From assembly GCF_004634215.1 (NCBI RefSeq), contig NZ_SMMH01000006.1:1-64000 (forward strand): 64,000 bases of DNA, read 5' to 3'. The notes under the pieces are model-generated. The model worked only from the letters and a program-made list of their open reading frames with translations, ran no database searches and was not told the origin of the DNA. The DNA is from Deinococcus fonticola. Lineage in GTDB: Bacteria; Deinococcota; Deinococci; Deinococcales; Deinococcaceae. The first letter of the stretch is position 1. Every line of letters starts with the position of its first letter. The translations under genes and the position numbers were made by a program. Below, one piece after another: positions 27,487-37,534 of the stretch.

Positions 27487-28401
27487 ATGATCGAACTGAG
27501 TGACGTGCAGGCCGCCGCGACTCGCCTGGAGCCGCATGTCCACCGGACACCCGTGCTGACTTCGCGCACGCTGAACGCCGCGCTGGGGCGCGAGTTGCTG
27601 TTCAAGGCCGACCACCTTCAGAAAACCGGGAGCTTCAAGGTGCGCGGGGCGCTGAACGCCGCCCTGCAACTGCCGGCCGGTACGCCGGGGCTGGTGGCCC
27701 TCTCCAGCGGCAACCACGCGCAGGGCGTGGCGTTCGCGGCCCGCGTGCTGGGCGTTCCCGCCACGATTTTCATGTACGACGACAGCACCGACCTGAAGCG
27801 GGGGGCAGTGCGGGCCTATGGCGCGGCCGTCATGGATTCCCCGCGGGCCGAAGGTGACATTCACGCCCGGGAGTACGCGGCCCAGCATGGCTTTCATTTC
27901 ATTCACCCCTACGATGACCGGCACGTCATGGCGGGGCAGGGAACGCAGGGGCTGGAATTCACGCAGCAGGTCAAGGATGCGCCGGACGCCGTGCTGGTCG
28001 CGGTGGGCGGGGGCGGCATGGTCAGCGGCATCGCCACAGTCATCAAAGCCGTGTGGCCGCACACCCGCGTCATCGGGGTGGAACCGGCTGTGGCCGACGA
28101 CGCCCGCCAGAGCCTCGCGGCAGGGAAGCGCGTGAGCCTGCCCGCACCGCCCCAGACCGTCGCCGACGGTGTCCGTTCCCTCTCGGTCGGGGCCTTGACC
28201 TTCCCGGTGATGCAGGGCCGTGTGGACGAGATCGTCACCGCCTCCGAGGACTCCATTCGCGCCGCGCACCGGCTGATGATGCAGCACCTCAAGCAGGTGG
28301 TGGAACCCACCGCCGCCCTGCCCATTGCCACACTGCTGGAAGGAAAGAACCTGCCGGAGCGGCTGGGCGTGTTCATCTGCGGCGGCAACTGGCTGCCCTG
28401 A
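27487..28401 (+). CDS. Threonine/serine dehydratase (fold-type II PLP enzyme)
   Basis: This 304-residue enzyme of the threonine deaminase/serine racemase group would convert threonine or serine to the 2-keto acid plus ammonia. The PLP lysine is in KTGSFKVRGA (K51), SSGNHAQGVA is the substrate loop, and VGGGGMVSGIA binds the PLP phosphate. No C-terminal ACT regulatory domain is present, so it is the short catabolic type without isoleucine feedback; serine racemase activity is an alternative. The downstream gene starts 11 bp after the stop. Confidence 0.92.
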   Translation: MIELSDVQAAATRLEPHVHRTPVLTSRTLNAALGRELLFKADHLQKTGSFKVRGALNAALQLPAGTPGLVALSSGNHAQGVAFAARVLGVPATIFMYDDSTDLKRGAVRAYGAAVMDSPRAEGDIHAREYAAQHGFHFIHPYDDRHVMAGQGTQGLEFTQQVKDAPDAVLVAVGGGGMVSGIATVIKAVWPHTRVIGVEPAVADDARQSLAAGKRVSLPAPPQTVADGVRSLSVGALTFPVMQGRVDEIVTASEDSIRAAHRLMMQHLKQVVEPTAALPIATLLEGKNLPERLGVFICGGNWLP

Positions 28402-28412
28402 ATATCCCCTGA

Positions 28413-29093
28413 ATGTCCACGCGAAGTGAGCGCCTGATCGAGCGCGTGTGCGGCCCAGGACACCCGCTGGCCCCCAGCCTGCACCACTGGGGCCTGACTT
28501 CGGGCGCGTTTCTGGCCTTCGTGGAGAGCAACGAGAGCAAGTTTCGCCGCAAAGTCCGGCAGGTGGGTGATCCGGCCGCCCAGCTTGACCTGCTGGCCGA
28601 GTGGGCCGTGGCGCGGCACTTCCTGGCAGACCGGCGTTTCACGGTGCAGTACGAGCCACGCCGGGCCGAGGGCGGGCGTAGCGCGGATTTCGGGGTGACC
28701 TTCAAAACGCATACACCCTTGCAGGTGGAGGTCACGCGCCTGCGCGCCGGGGGAAGTGCGCTGGACATCAAGCTGGCGCGAGTCCTGAGCGACAAGGTGG
28801 GCCAGCTGGCTCCAGGCAGCGCGAACCTGCTGGTGGTCAGCCTGCCGCCGGACGACGGCCCACTGGAAGGCGCGGCAGACGCGCTGCTGGCCGCCGCGTT
28901 CAAAGTGCTGAACAACGCGGCGGCCTCACCCCTGCCGCCCGAGGCTGGCCGGGACTTTCAGCGTGGGCGGCCCCGGTTAGGGGCGGTGTGGCTGGTGAGC
29001 GATCCTGCCGAGCTGCGCGGCCTGCACCTGTGGGTGAATGCACAGGCGAAACACCCGCTGCCGGCGGAGGTGCTTCGTTTTCTTTACTCCTGA
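28413..29093 (+). CDS. Hypothetical protein, possible PD-(D/E)XK nuclease fold
   Basis: This 226-residue protein is not a family I can name. Residues 60-110 show the spacing of a restriction-endonuclease-like core: a helix with E63 (LLAEWAVARHFLADRRF), then RSADFGVTF (D92), then LQVEVTRLR (E106). The lysine expected two residues after E106 is threonine, so catalysis is uncertain. The rest is mixed helix and strand with a C-terminal PAEVLRFLYS. It starts 11 bp after the threonine dehydratase gene, so the two form an operon, although no functional link is obvious. Confidence 0.65.
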   Translation: MSTRSERLIERVCGPGHPLAPSLHHWGLTSGAFLAFVESNESKFRRKVRQVGDPAAQLDLLAEWAVARHFLADRRFTVQYEPRRAEGGRSADFGVTFKTHTPLQVEVTRLRAGGSALDIKLARVLSDKVGQLAPGSANLLVVSLPPDDGPLEGAADALLAAAFKVLNNAAASPLPPEAGRDFQRGRPRLGAVWLVSDPAELRGLHLWVNAQAKHPLPAEVLRFLYS

Positions 29094-29094
29094 T

Positions 29095-29143
29095 ACGGAT
29101 TCCGTTTTGGGAATTGGGAATGGAACAAACGGAACCCGTTTTT
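29095..29143 (+). terminator. Terminator-like inverted repeat after the hypothetical gene
   Basis: Arms ACGGATTCCGTT (29095-29106) and AACGGAACCCGT (29128-29139) pair at 11 of 12 positions around a 21-nt loop and are followed by TTTT. It sits directly at the end of the plus-strand gene. Confidence 0.6.
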
Positions 29144-29184
29144 CTCCTTCTCGTTTCGCTCGGCTTGAACGTTTTATCCACGAT

Positions 29185-29538
29185 TCAGTCCAGGTTGGGA
29201 GGAGTCGGGCCGTACTTGCGTTCGGTGGGCAAATCGGCTTCGCTGTGCACAGCCTGCGCAATCTGAGCGGCCAGCGGGAAGTCCACCGCGCCGTACCAGG
29301 CTTCCTCCAGTTGCCCGCCGCGCTGGCGGTACACGCACAGGGTGGGGCCGTACCCGCACGCGCCGAGGCAACCGCTCTGGGTCAGGCGCAGCGTGCCGCC
29401 CTTCTTGTAATAGGCGAGGTTCTCACGTTCCAGGTACTTCCACAGGGCCTGAAACAGCAGCGGCGAGCCGAGGCGCTGACAGGTGCCGTTCTGGCAGACC
29501 AGCAGGTGACCGTTGGTGGGAAAGAACTTGGCAGACAT
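29185..29538 (-). CDS. Thioredoxin-like [2Fe-2S] ferredoxin
   Basis: This 117-residue protein matches the thioredoxin-like 2Fe-2S ferredoxin family. Its four cluster ligands are in LLVCQNGTCQRLG (C15, C20) and QSGCLGACGYGP (C57, C61), and the sequence ends with a conserved acidic and aromatic tail. The ATG at 29538 starts MSAKFFPTNGHL; an upstream in-frame ATG lies inside the neighbouring gene. It lies just after the vitamin B12 ABC transporter on the same strand, so it is probably under the same cobalamin riboswitch and may work in corrinoid redox chemistry (inference). Confidence 0.88.
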   Translation of the reverse strand: MSAKFFPTNGHLLVCQNGTCQRLGSPLLFQALWKYLERENLAYYKKGGTLRLTQSGCLGACGYGPTLCVYRQRGGQLEEAWYGAVDFPLAAQIAQAVHSEADLPTERKYGPTPPNLD

Positions 29539-29542
29539 GGCT

Positions 29543-30378
<836 letters not shown>

Positions 30379-30382
<4 letters not shown>

Positions 30383-31374
30383 TCCTTCACGCCTTTGCGC
30401 AGCAGGTACAGGAAGAACGGCCCACCGAGCAGGGTGGTAACGATGCCCACCTGCGAGAGGGGTGTGGTGCGGGCCAGCAGATCCGCCAGCACCAGCAGCG
30501 CCCCGCCCAGCAGCGCGGACAGCGGCAGCAGCACTTTATGACTCGCGCCGAACGCCAGCCGGACGATGTGCGGCACGATGAGGCCCACGAACCCGATGAT
30601 GCCCACGTAAGCCACCGCGCCCGCCGTGGCGAGGCTGGCGGCCACCACCACAATGAGGCGCAGACGATCCACCGGAATGCCCAGGCTGCGGGCGGTCAGG
30701 TCGCCCAGTTGCAGGGTGTCCAGCGCGCGGGCCAGCAGCAGCAGCACGCCGCACCCCAGGCCCACGTAAGGCAGAACGGTCAGCACGTCCTTCCAGCCGC
30801 TGAAACTCAGGTTACCCAGGGTGTACGACAGCACTTGCCGCGCCCGGTCTTCACCGCGCAGGATCAGGGCCGTGGTGGCCGCGCTGCACACGCTGCCCAC
30901 CACCACGCCTGCCAGGATCAGGCGTGTGGGCGGAAAACGCCTTCCTTCACGGGCCAGGGACAGCGTAATCAGCACGGCGGCCACCGCCGCGACCATGGCC
31001 ACCAGTGGAATCAACGCGTGAGGCCAGCCTGCCGTGATCGCCAGCGTGGCCCCCAGCGCACTGCCACTCGCCACACCCAGCAGGTAAGGGTCGGACAGCG
31101 GGTTGCGAAACACACCTTGAAACGCCCCGCCGCATACGCTCAGGGACGCGCCCACCAGCACTGCCATCACCACGCGGGGCAGGCGCACCTGCCACACGAT
31201 CACGTCGTTAGGCGCCAGTTCCTGGCCGCTCACGCCGCGCCACAGGGCCGCGAGCACCTCGGCGGGGGGAATATTCACGCTACCCAGCCCCGTCCCCAGG
31301 ACCACTGCCCCCAGCAGCAGCACCAGCAAGAGTGTCGCTTTGGGAAGCAGGGAAATGGAGCGAGATGCCGACAT
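30379..31374 (-). CDS. btuC: Cobalamin ABC transporter permease (BtuC/FecCD type)
   Basis: This 331-residue permease has about ten hydrophobic helices and the FecCD-family motifs NIPPAEVLAALWRG, RLPRVVMAVLVGASLSVCGG, FRNPLSDPYLLGVASGSALG, GIIGFVGLIVPHIVRL and the final GIVTTLLGGPFFLYLL. I chose the ATG at 31374, preceded by AGGAG; an in-frame ATG at 31398 overlaps the riboswitch terminator and would make no sense. It is the first gene of the riboswitch-controlled btuC-btuD-ferredoxin unit. No periplasmic BtuF gene is adjacent. Confidence 0.9.
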
Positions 31375-31398
31375 ACTTCTCCTGGCTGTATCCATCAT

Positions 31399-31422
31399 AA
31401 AAAAACGCCCTTTGACCGGGCG
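31399..31422 (-). terminator. Terminator expression platform of the cobalamin riboswitch
   Basis: On the minus strand the stem CGCCC/GGGCG (31422-31418 with 31410-31406) is followed by T7 (31405-31399), 25 nt before the btuC start. It would end transcription early when cobalamin is bound. Confidence 0.82.
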
Positions 31423-31538
31423 AAAAAGGAAAAGAAGCGTCCGCGGCTCTCAAAGTCTTCCGGCGCGGCCCACTTTCCCCTTAACGCGAGAGGTGATGTG
31501 GCACGCAGGGCCAGCCACGAATGACAGTGACCCCGGTG

Positions 31539-31644
31539 GACGGCGCTGGTGTTCGGACTTCACCTCCGGCGGAAGCGTTACCGTTGCGCGACAGTGCCAG
31601 AATGAACCCCGAAAAGGTTGTCACTGGCTTTCCCAGCCGTCGTC
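31539..31644 (-). ncRNA. Cobalamin riboswitch aptamer
   Basis: Read on the minus strand, the order of conserved pieces fits a cobalamin aptamer. A closing stem GACGGC/GCCGTC pairs 31641-31636 with 31544-31539. Then come GGGAA, GTGACAACC, the core CACTGTCGCGCAACGGTAA (about 31597-31579), a small hairpin CTTCC/GGAGG, and the B12-box-like AAGTCCGAACACCAGCGC (31560-31543). A -10 TATACT (31656-31651) places the transcription start right at the closing stem. A terminator lies downstream before a BtuC-type gene. The long peripheral arm of some classes is missing, so this is a compact form. Confidence 0.82.
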
Positions 31645-31667
31645 AAGGGCAGTATACGCTCAGAGCC

Positions 31668-32168
31668 ATGAGCCACGCTCCTCCCGCCTACACCTGTCCT
31701 TTCTGCCTGCTGGCCGCGGGGAAATTCGGGCCGCCCCTCCTCAACCGGGCCAGCGAAGTTATTTACCGGGATGCTCAGGTGGTGGCGTTCATGGCCGCCG
31801 GGCAGTTCAGCACGCGCCCCGGTTACCCCGGTCACGTGCTCATCATTCCGGCGCGACACTTCGAAAACATCTATGTGCTGCCGGACGAGATCGCGGCCCG
31901 CATTCAGGCGCTGGCGCGGCGTGTGTCGCTCGCCTTCAAACATCTGGGCTGTGAAGGCACCAGCACCCGGCAACACAATGAACCCGCCGGGAATCAGGAC
32001 GTGTGGCATGACCACCTGCATGTGTTCCCACGCTGGGCGGGTGACAACCTGTATCACCAGCAGCGTACCCAGCCAGCAAATGAAGTCCAGGCACATCAGG
32101 CGGCGCAACTCAAACCTTACCTGGACGCTGTTCTTCGGGAATTGCCCTTGCTACAAATTCGAAATTGA
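31668..32168 (+). CDS. HIT-family nucleotide hydrolase/transferase
   Basis: This 166-residue protein has the histidine-triad signature VWHDHLHVFP (H114, H116, H118) and the preceding HVLIIPARHFENIYVLPDE block, which together bind and cleave nucleotide phosphoanhydrides or phosphoramidates. An N-terminal CPFC pair (C10, C13) may hold zinc as in some HIT proteins. The likely activity is dinucleoside polyphosphate or AMP-conjugate hydrolysis; the substrate is not known. Its ATG lies 24 bp from the start of the divergent riboswitch RNA, and the two directions share an overlapping -10 (AGTATACG). Confidence 0.9.
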   Translation: MSHAPPAYTCPFCLLAAGKFGPPLLNRASEVIYRDAQVVAFMAAGQFSTRPGYPGHVLIIPARHFENIYVLPDEIAARIQALARRVSLAFKHLGCEGTSTRQHNEPAGNQDVWHDHLHVFPRWAGDNLYHQQRTQPANEVQAHQAAQLKPYLDAVLRELPLLQIRN

Positions 32169-32251
32169 TTTTCGTTGATGCTCAGGTGTCACGTCTGAAC
32201 GCGCGATTGAAAGAACCGCTGCCCGGCCAGGAAGAACCCGAAACGCTGACC

Positions 32252-32893
32252 TTACAGCTTCATGCCGACGGGTTGCGCCAGGGTCTTGAGCACGCGGTCA
32301 AGTTCCTCGGTGGTGGCCTTGATGCCGCCGCGTGCCTCGATGGGCTGGCCGAAACGCACGATCCAGCGCTTCTCGTCCCGGCTGATGCCGGCGGGCAGGA
32401 TGGGTGAGCGGCCTTTGGCGGCGATGAGAGCCACGCCGCCCTGCATTTCTGTGCCGCCCCGGTGCCCCTGGGGGAAAATACCGACGGTGCCGTTGTCTTT
32501 CAGGATGCGCACGGCGGTACGCACGGCCCCCACGTCGTTGCCCTCGCGGTCGACCGGAAAGCTGCCGCCCGTGCGAATGATCCACCCGATCACGGGTTTG
32601 AACAGTTCTTTTTTCGCCATGAATTGCAGGTAACGTCCCGGCGGGAGGGCTTTGGCGACCAGAAAGGGGTCGAGCGCGGACACGTGGTTGGCCGCCACCA
32701 CGAGGGGCGTGCCGGGCGGGGGGACGTTCTCGCGCCCGTGAATTTCGAGGTGCATGTCACTGAAAATGACGGGGAGGTAGGTGGCGGTGATCACCAGGCG
32801 GTACATCAGGGGGTTCACGACGGGCGTGCGTTCCTCGGCGTGTTTCGGCACCTTCCTGTCGCTTTCCGGTTGGGGACGGGCGGCGTCGGTCAT
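32252..32893 (-). CDS. plsC: 1-acyl-sn-glycerol-3-phosphate acyltransferase (PlsC family)
   Basis: This 213-residue enzyme adds the second acyl chain in phosphatidic acid synthesis at the inner membrane face. It shows the family motifs in order: NHVSALD (H70, D75, the HX4D catalytic pair), the GSFPVDRE stretch, FPQGHR (140-145, usually FPEGTR) and the later ILPAGI block. A hydrophobic segment near 30-48 anchors it. The Gln and His in the third motif are variants that leave the catalytic pair intact. xseB is 33 bp upstream on the same strand. Confidence 0.9.
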   Translation of the reverse strand: MTDAARPQPESDRKVPKHAEERTPVVNPLMYRLVITATYLPVIFSDMHLEIHGRENVPPPGTPLVVAANHVSALDPFLVAKALPPGRYLQFMAKKELFKPVIGWIIRTGGSFPVDREGNDVGAVRTAVRILKDNGTVGIFPQGHRGGTEMQGGVALIAAKGRSPILPAGISRDEKRWIVRFGQPIEARGGIKATTEELDRVLKTLAQPVGMKL

Positions 32894-32926
32894 GGCTGCA
32901 AAGATACCCTGTGAACGCCCGCTCGA

Positions 32927-33184
32927 TTACTCGATATCGGCGGCGTCCTCTTCCCCGTCTTCCCCATCGAGATCACTGCCAGGGTCTTCGGGATCGTCCC
33001 AGTCGCCTTGCAGCACGCTGCGCACGGCCTCGATGCGCTGGCGGCAGTGGGCGTAAGCCTCACGGGCAACTTCCAGCAGGGGCAGCACCTCGTCCAGGTC
33101 GGCGTCGCCGTTCTCCAGCTCGGCGGCAATGCGGGACAGGGTGGCGTAAGCCTCGCGGTAGGTGGTGGGGTCGCCGGAACTCAC
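32927..33184 (-). CDS. xseB: Exodeoxyribonuclease VII small subunit
   Basis: This 85-residue helical protein has the XseB pattern YATLSRIAAELENGDADLDEVLPLLEVAREAYAHCRQRI, two helices joined by the conserved L-E-N-G-(E/D) turn. It binds XseA to form the single-strand DNA exonuclease. The C terminus is a long acidic tail (about 63-85). The large subunit gene xseA is not in the window, so the two are unlinked here. Confidence 0.92.
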   Translation of the reverse strand: MSSGDPTTYREAYATLSRIAAELENGDADLDEVLPLLEVAREAYAHCRQRIEAVRSVLQGDWDDPEDPGSDLDGEDGEEDAADIE

Positions 33185-33200
33185 GCCCCTATGCTAGAGC

Positions 33201-33863
33201 ATGTCCATGACGGATCAGCCGGCCCACACCCATTTTGACCTGACGGCCCTGCCGCCGGCGGAGCGTTACAAACTCCTGACCGCCTGCGTGGTGCCGCGCC
33301 CGGTGGCCTGGGTGTGTACGCTGAACGAAGAGGGCCGCGTGAATCTCGCCCCGTTCAGTTTCTTCGGCCTGATGGGCAGCGACCCGCCGGTGGTGACGTT
33401 CGCGCCGGGAAACCACCCGGACGGCACCCCCAAAGACACTGCCCGGAACATTTCAGGTGGGGCGGACTTCACGGTGAATCTGGTCAGCCGGGCACTGGCA
33501 GAGGTCATGAACGCCACCGCCACGGAATTTCCATCGCAGTACAGTGAGCCGGACACGCTTGGCATTGAACTGGTCGCGGGTCTGAAGGTTCGGACACCCC
33601 GTGTGGCGCTCAGTCCCGCCGTACTGGAGTGCCGTGAAGTGCAGACCCTCCTGATTGGCCGGACGCGCATCGTGCTGGGTGAGGTGCTGGGCATCAGTAT
33701 TTGCGCCGACGCCATTCAGAACGCCGAAAAACATTATGTAGACACGGCCGCCCTCGACCTGATCGGGCGCATGGGTGGGCGCGGCGGGTACGCCACGACG
33801 CGGGATACTTTCGAGATCAGGCGCATTCCCTTTGCGGAGTGGCAACAGGAGAACGAGTCATGA
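33201..33863 (+). CDS. Flavin reductase family protein (FMN-binding split barrel)
   Basis: This 220-residue protein belongs to a second branch of the flavin reductase family than the protein at 6329. It has YKLLTACVVPRPVAWVCTLNEEGRVNLAPFSFF (FMN-binding strands), a conserved DTARNISGGADFTVNLVS and the C-terminal LDLIGRMGGRGGYATTRDTFEI, typical of the group annotated as flavin reductase or nitrilotriacetate monooxygenase component B-like. It is divergent from xseB with only 16 bp between them. ATGs at 33201 and 33207 are both possible starts. Confidence 0.88.
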   Translation: MSMTDQPAHTHFDLTALPPAERYKLLTACVVPRPVAWVCTLNEEGRVNLAPFSFFGLMGSDPPVVTFAPGNHPDGTPKDTARNISGGADFTVNLVSRALAEVMNATATEFPSQYSEPDTLGIELVAGLKVRTPRVALSPAVLECREVQTLLIGRTRIVLGEVLGISICADAIQNAEKHYVDTAALDLIGRMGGRGGYATTRDTFEIRRIPFAEWQQENES

Positions 33864-33895
33864 AGTGGACAAAATAGCCCCAACACGTCAGGAGC

Positions 33896-34111
33896 ATGTC
33901 CGACACCGATATTTCCCGCCTGCGACTTGATCAGGATGCTCGTGGTCAACTCACTTACGAGTTGCCAACGGGGACTCCTGGCCGCTACACGGAGGCAGAC
34001 GGCCTCTGGTTGACCGCAGCTGAACTTGAGCAGCTTGCGAAAAAGTGTCGCTTAGGCCGAAATTGTCTGGGCCTGCCTCTACACTGCCTGAATTTCCCCC
34101 AGCCTGATTAA
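33896..34111 (+). CDS. Small hypothetical protein
   Basis: This 71-residue ORF starts 32 bp after the flavin reductase gene and has CAGGAG just before the ATG. Its first 48 residues look protein-like (LTYELPTGTPGRYTEADGLWLTAAELEQLAKK). The last 20 are rich in Cys, Leu and Pro and unlike the rest, so a frameshift near 34050 is possible. I recognise no family. Confidence 0.45.
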   Translation: MSDTDISRLRLDQDARGQLTYELPTGTPGRYTEADGLWLTAAELEQLAKKCRLGRNCLGLPLHCLNFPQPD

Positions 34112-34737
34112 ATCGGCATTCCACCCTTCTTGATTCGGGCATTGTCGGCCCAGATGTAGCGGGCCGCGAGGGTGCGGTAGGGTTCCCACAGGGCCATGAC
34201 TTCATGGTTTTGCAAGTTAGGGTGCAAGCGGGCCACGCCCTGACGCAGGGCCAGGTCTCCGAAACTGAACACGTCCGGGCGGGCCAGAGCGAACATCAGG
34301 AACATCTCGACGGTCCAGCGGCCAATGCCAGGCAGAGGCGTCAATTCAGCGATGATTTCCTCGTCGGGCAGCATGGCGAGGTGGTCGAAGTCGATATGTC
34401 CGGTGGCGGCAGCCTCGCCGACGGCCCTGAGGGTGCGAACCTTGGCCCAGGAAAGGCCCACGCCGCGCAGGTCGTCGCCATCGGCTTCCAGCAGGGTTTC
34501 GGGGGTGACTTCACCCAGGCGCTCGACCAGGCGGGCGTGGATGCTGGCGGCCGCTTTCACGCTGAGTTGCTGTCCGGTGACGCTGCGCACCAGCGTGCCG
34601 AAAGGGTCGGGGGTGGGGGTCAGAACGGCCAGTTCACCCACTTGGGCGATGACCTCCCGCATGACCGGATCGCGCGACAGGTGGGCGGTGGCGTCCGCGT
34701 GGTGCGTGAGGGGCGGAGTGAAAGTCATGCCCGCCAT
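34108..34737 (-). CDS. alkA: DNA-3-methyladenine glycosylase II (AlkA family)
   Basis: This HhH-GPD base-excision enzyme removes alkylated bases such as 3-methyladenine. Of about 209 residues, the core shows FGTLVRSVTGQQLSVKAAASI, the helix-hairpin-helix LTPLPGIGRWTVEMFLMFAL and the catalytic aspartate in PDVFSFGDLALRQGV. It lacks the N-terminal beta domain of E. coli AlkA, as in other short bacterial homologues. ATGs at 34737 and 34728 are close together and have no Shine-Dalgarno; a terminator ends only nine bases upstream, so the mRNA is either leaderless or made by read-through. An alternative start at 34845 would run through two hairpins. Confidence 0.9.
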   Translation of the reverse strand: MAGMTFTPPLTHHADATAHLSRDPVMREVIAQVGELAVLTPTPDPFGTLVRSVTGQQLSVKAAASIHARLVERLGEVTPETLLEADGDDLRGVGLSWAKVRTLRAVGEAAATGHIDFDHLAMLPDEEIIAELTPLPGIGRWTVEMFLMFALARPDVFSFGDLALRQGVARLHPNLQNHEVMALWEPYRTLAARYIWADNARIKKGGMPI

Positions 34738-34745
34738 TGTGAATG

Positions 34746-34772
34746 AAAAAAGACCCCCAGAAAGGGAGTCTT
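34746..34772 (-). terminator. Rho-independent terminator upstream of alkA
   Basis: On the minus strand AAGACTCCC and GGGGGTCTT form a 9-bp stem (one G-T pair) followed by TTTT. It probably ends the transcript of the subtilase gene. Confidence 0.7.
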
Positions 34773-34791
34773 CAGAGACTTTGGGGCTTAT

Positions 34792-34860
34792 ACCGTTCTG
34801 AACTCTATTCCGCAAATTCGAGAGCAGCGCCCGAATTTGCTCCATGACATCCAGAACGGC
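34792..34860. repeat. Large nested palindromic element
   Basis: Outer arms CCGTTCTG (34793-34800) and CAGAACGG (34852-34859) enclose inner perfect 9-bp arms GCAAATTCG (34812-34820) and CGAATTTGC (34832-34840), with equal 11-nt spacers on both sides. It lies between the subtilase stop and the terminator, in an AT-richer stretch. It may be a structured 3' UTR or a dispersed intergenic repeat. Confidence 0.6.
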
Positions 34861-34926
34861 ATTTTCTCTTAATCACGTTGTTCGGAAAAAGAGAACGGAT
34901 AATCCATTCTATTTTTCAGAGTGGTC

Positions 34927-36495
<1,569 letters not shown>

Positions 36496-36868
36496 GTAAA
36501 ACCTCCAGGGTTGGCCGTCTGACCGCAGGGGGCCGTGGCAAGTCCAGCGCTCGGGATCGTAAGGGTAGAAGAAAGTTCCGAACACGCTGAAGGACGTGCT
36601 GCACGGTTGTCTGGGTTGTTGGCTTCGCACAGAATATACACACTTCACTTTCATTAAGAATGAAAAATTTCACACTACGGTTTGAAGATGGTGACAAAAA
36701 TAGTCATTTAGTCGCCATAGGCGCGGGAAAATGGCACTCGTCCAGAACGGTTTCATATTTATCATCAAGCTAATGAGTTCTCCCCTCTTTGCCGTAAAAG
36801 GCAGCGCATAAATTTAAGTTCAAGCTCATCTTCTTGATCTGACTTGGGGCAGCGCGCAGCATAAAGAC
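36496..36868. promoter_or_regulatory. AT-rich divergent intergenic region between subtilase and YbaY-like genes
   Basis: These 373 bp hold no recognisable gene. The stretch 36630-36840 is clearly AT-richer than its surroundings. Possible -10 elements are CATAAA (36860-36865) near the plus-strand start and several TAT/TTA-rich hexamers between 36635 and 36660 for the minus strand. No clear -35 boxes or operators are visible. Confidence 0.35.
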
Positions 36869-37345
36869 ATGCGATTGATTTTTGCCCTGTTCTCTGCCCT
36901 GATGCTGACCAGCCTGACCACAGCCGGGGCGCAGACCAGGATCGGCACCGTTACCCTGACCAAAGCCACCACGCCCACCCAACCACAGAACCGCCCAGCC
37001 AGTCAGAATGCGGCGAGCACATCAATGGCCAGTGTCCCGGCCGGATGGGTTGAAGTCAGGGGCCGTATCAGCGCCGGTGCGCCCGTCACGCTTCCGGTCG
37101 GCAGCACAGTGACCGTTGTGCTGGAAAACCAGACCTCCCCGGCCACCGTCGTGCGCGTTCAGTTCAAAACTCGCCGCCTCAGCACGCCTTACCAGTTGAT
37201 CTTAAGCCCCGGACGGCTGAACAGCCGCTCTATATATACGGTGCGATCTGTCATCACCGATGCCAGCGGGAAGACCCTGTACCAGAGCAGCGCCGTGAAG
37301 TTGCCCTCCAGGAGCAGCTCGGTCATCGACCTGACCGTGCGCTGA
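36869..37345 (+). CDS. Secreted YbaY-like protein
   Basis: This 158-residue protein has a signal peptide (MRLIFALFSALMLTSLTTAGAQ), a Thr/Gln/Pro linker and a C-terminal domain of about 95 residues (GWVEVRGRISAGAPVTLPVGSTVTVVLEN, STPYQLILSPGRLNSRSIYTVRSVITDASGKTLYQS). This matches the YbaY/pilotin-type domain, a small beta-barrel found in envelope proteins. The cysteine of lipoprotein versions is missing, so this one is soluble or secreted. It is a single gene and its function is unknown. Confidence 0.8.
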   Translation: MRLIFALFSALMLTSLTTAGAQTRIGTVTLTKATTPTQPQNRPASQNAASTSMASVPAGWVEVRGRISAGAPVTLPVGSTVTVVLENQTSPATVVRVQFKTRRLSTPYQLILSPGRLNSRSIYTVRSVITDASGKTLYQSSAVKLPSRSSSVIDLTVR

Positions 37346-37361
37346 AAATCGGCTGGCGGCC

Positions 37362-37496
37362 TCAGGTGCCCGGTGAGCTGGCGAGGTTAAAGACATTGCC
37401 TTTCTCGTGTCGGGCAACCGCGTAATGCGTGTGGCCGCAGAAGTGCTGAGACTTTGACAGGTGAGTCCGTTGGCTTATCTCGCGCCGTCGTTTCTC
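37362..37496 (-). pseudogene. Remnant of a calcineurin-like metallophosphoesterase (C-terminal fragment)
   Basis: The minus-strand frame ending with TGA at 37364-37362 encodes HFCGHTHYAVARHEKGNVF and then NLASSPGT. GHTH is the C-terminal metal-binding motif of calcineurin-like phosphoesterases and the tail fits their last strands. The frame is closed upstream by TAG (37499-37497), and no other part of the enzyme is found before the insertion element or beyond it. It is most likely a decayed gene. Confidence 0.6.
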
Positions 37497-37534
37497 CTAC
37501 TCAAGTTTGCATGTATAAGTGAATATTTAAGCAC

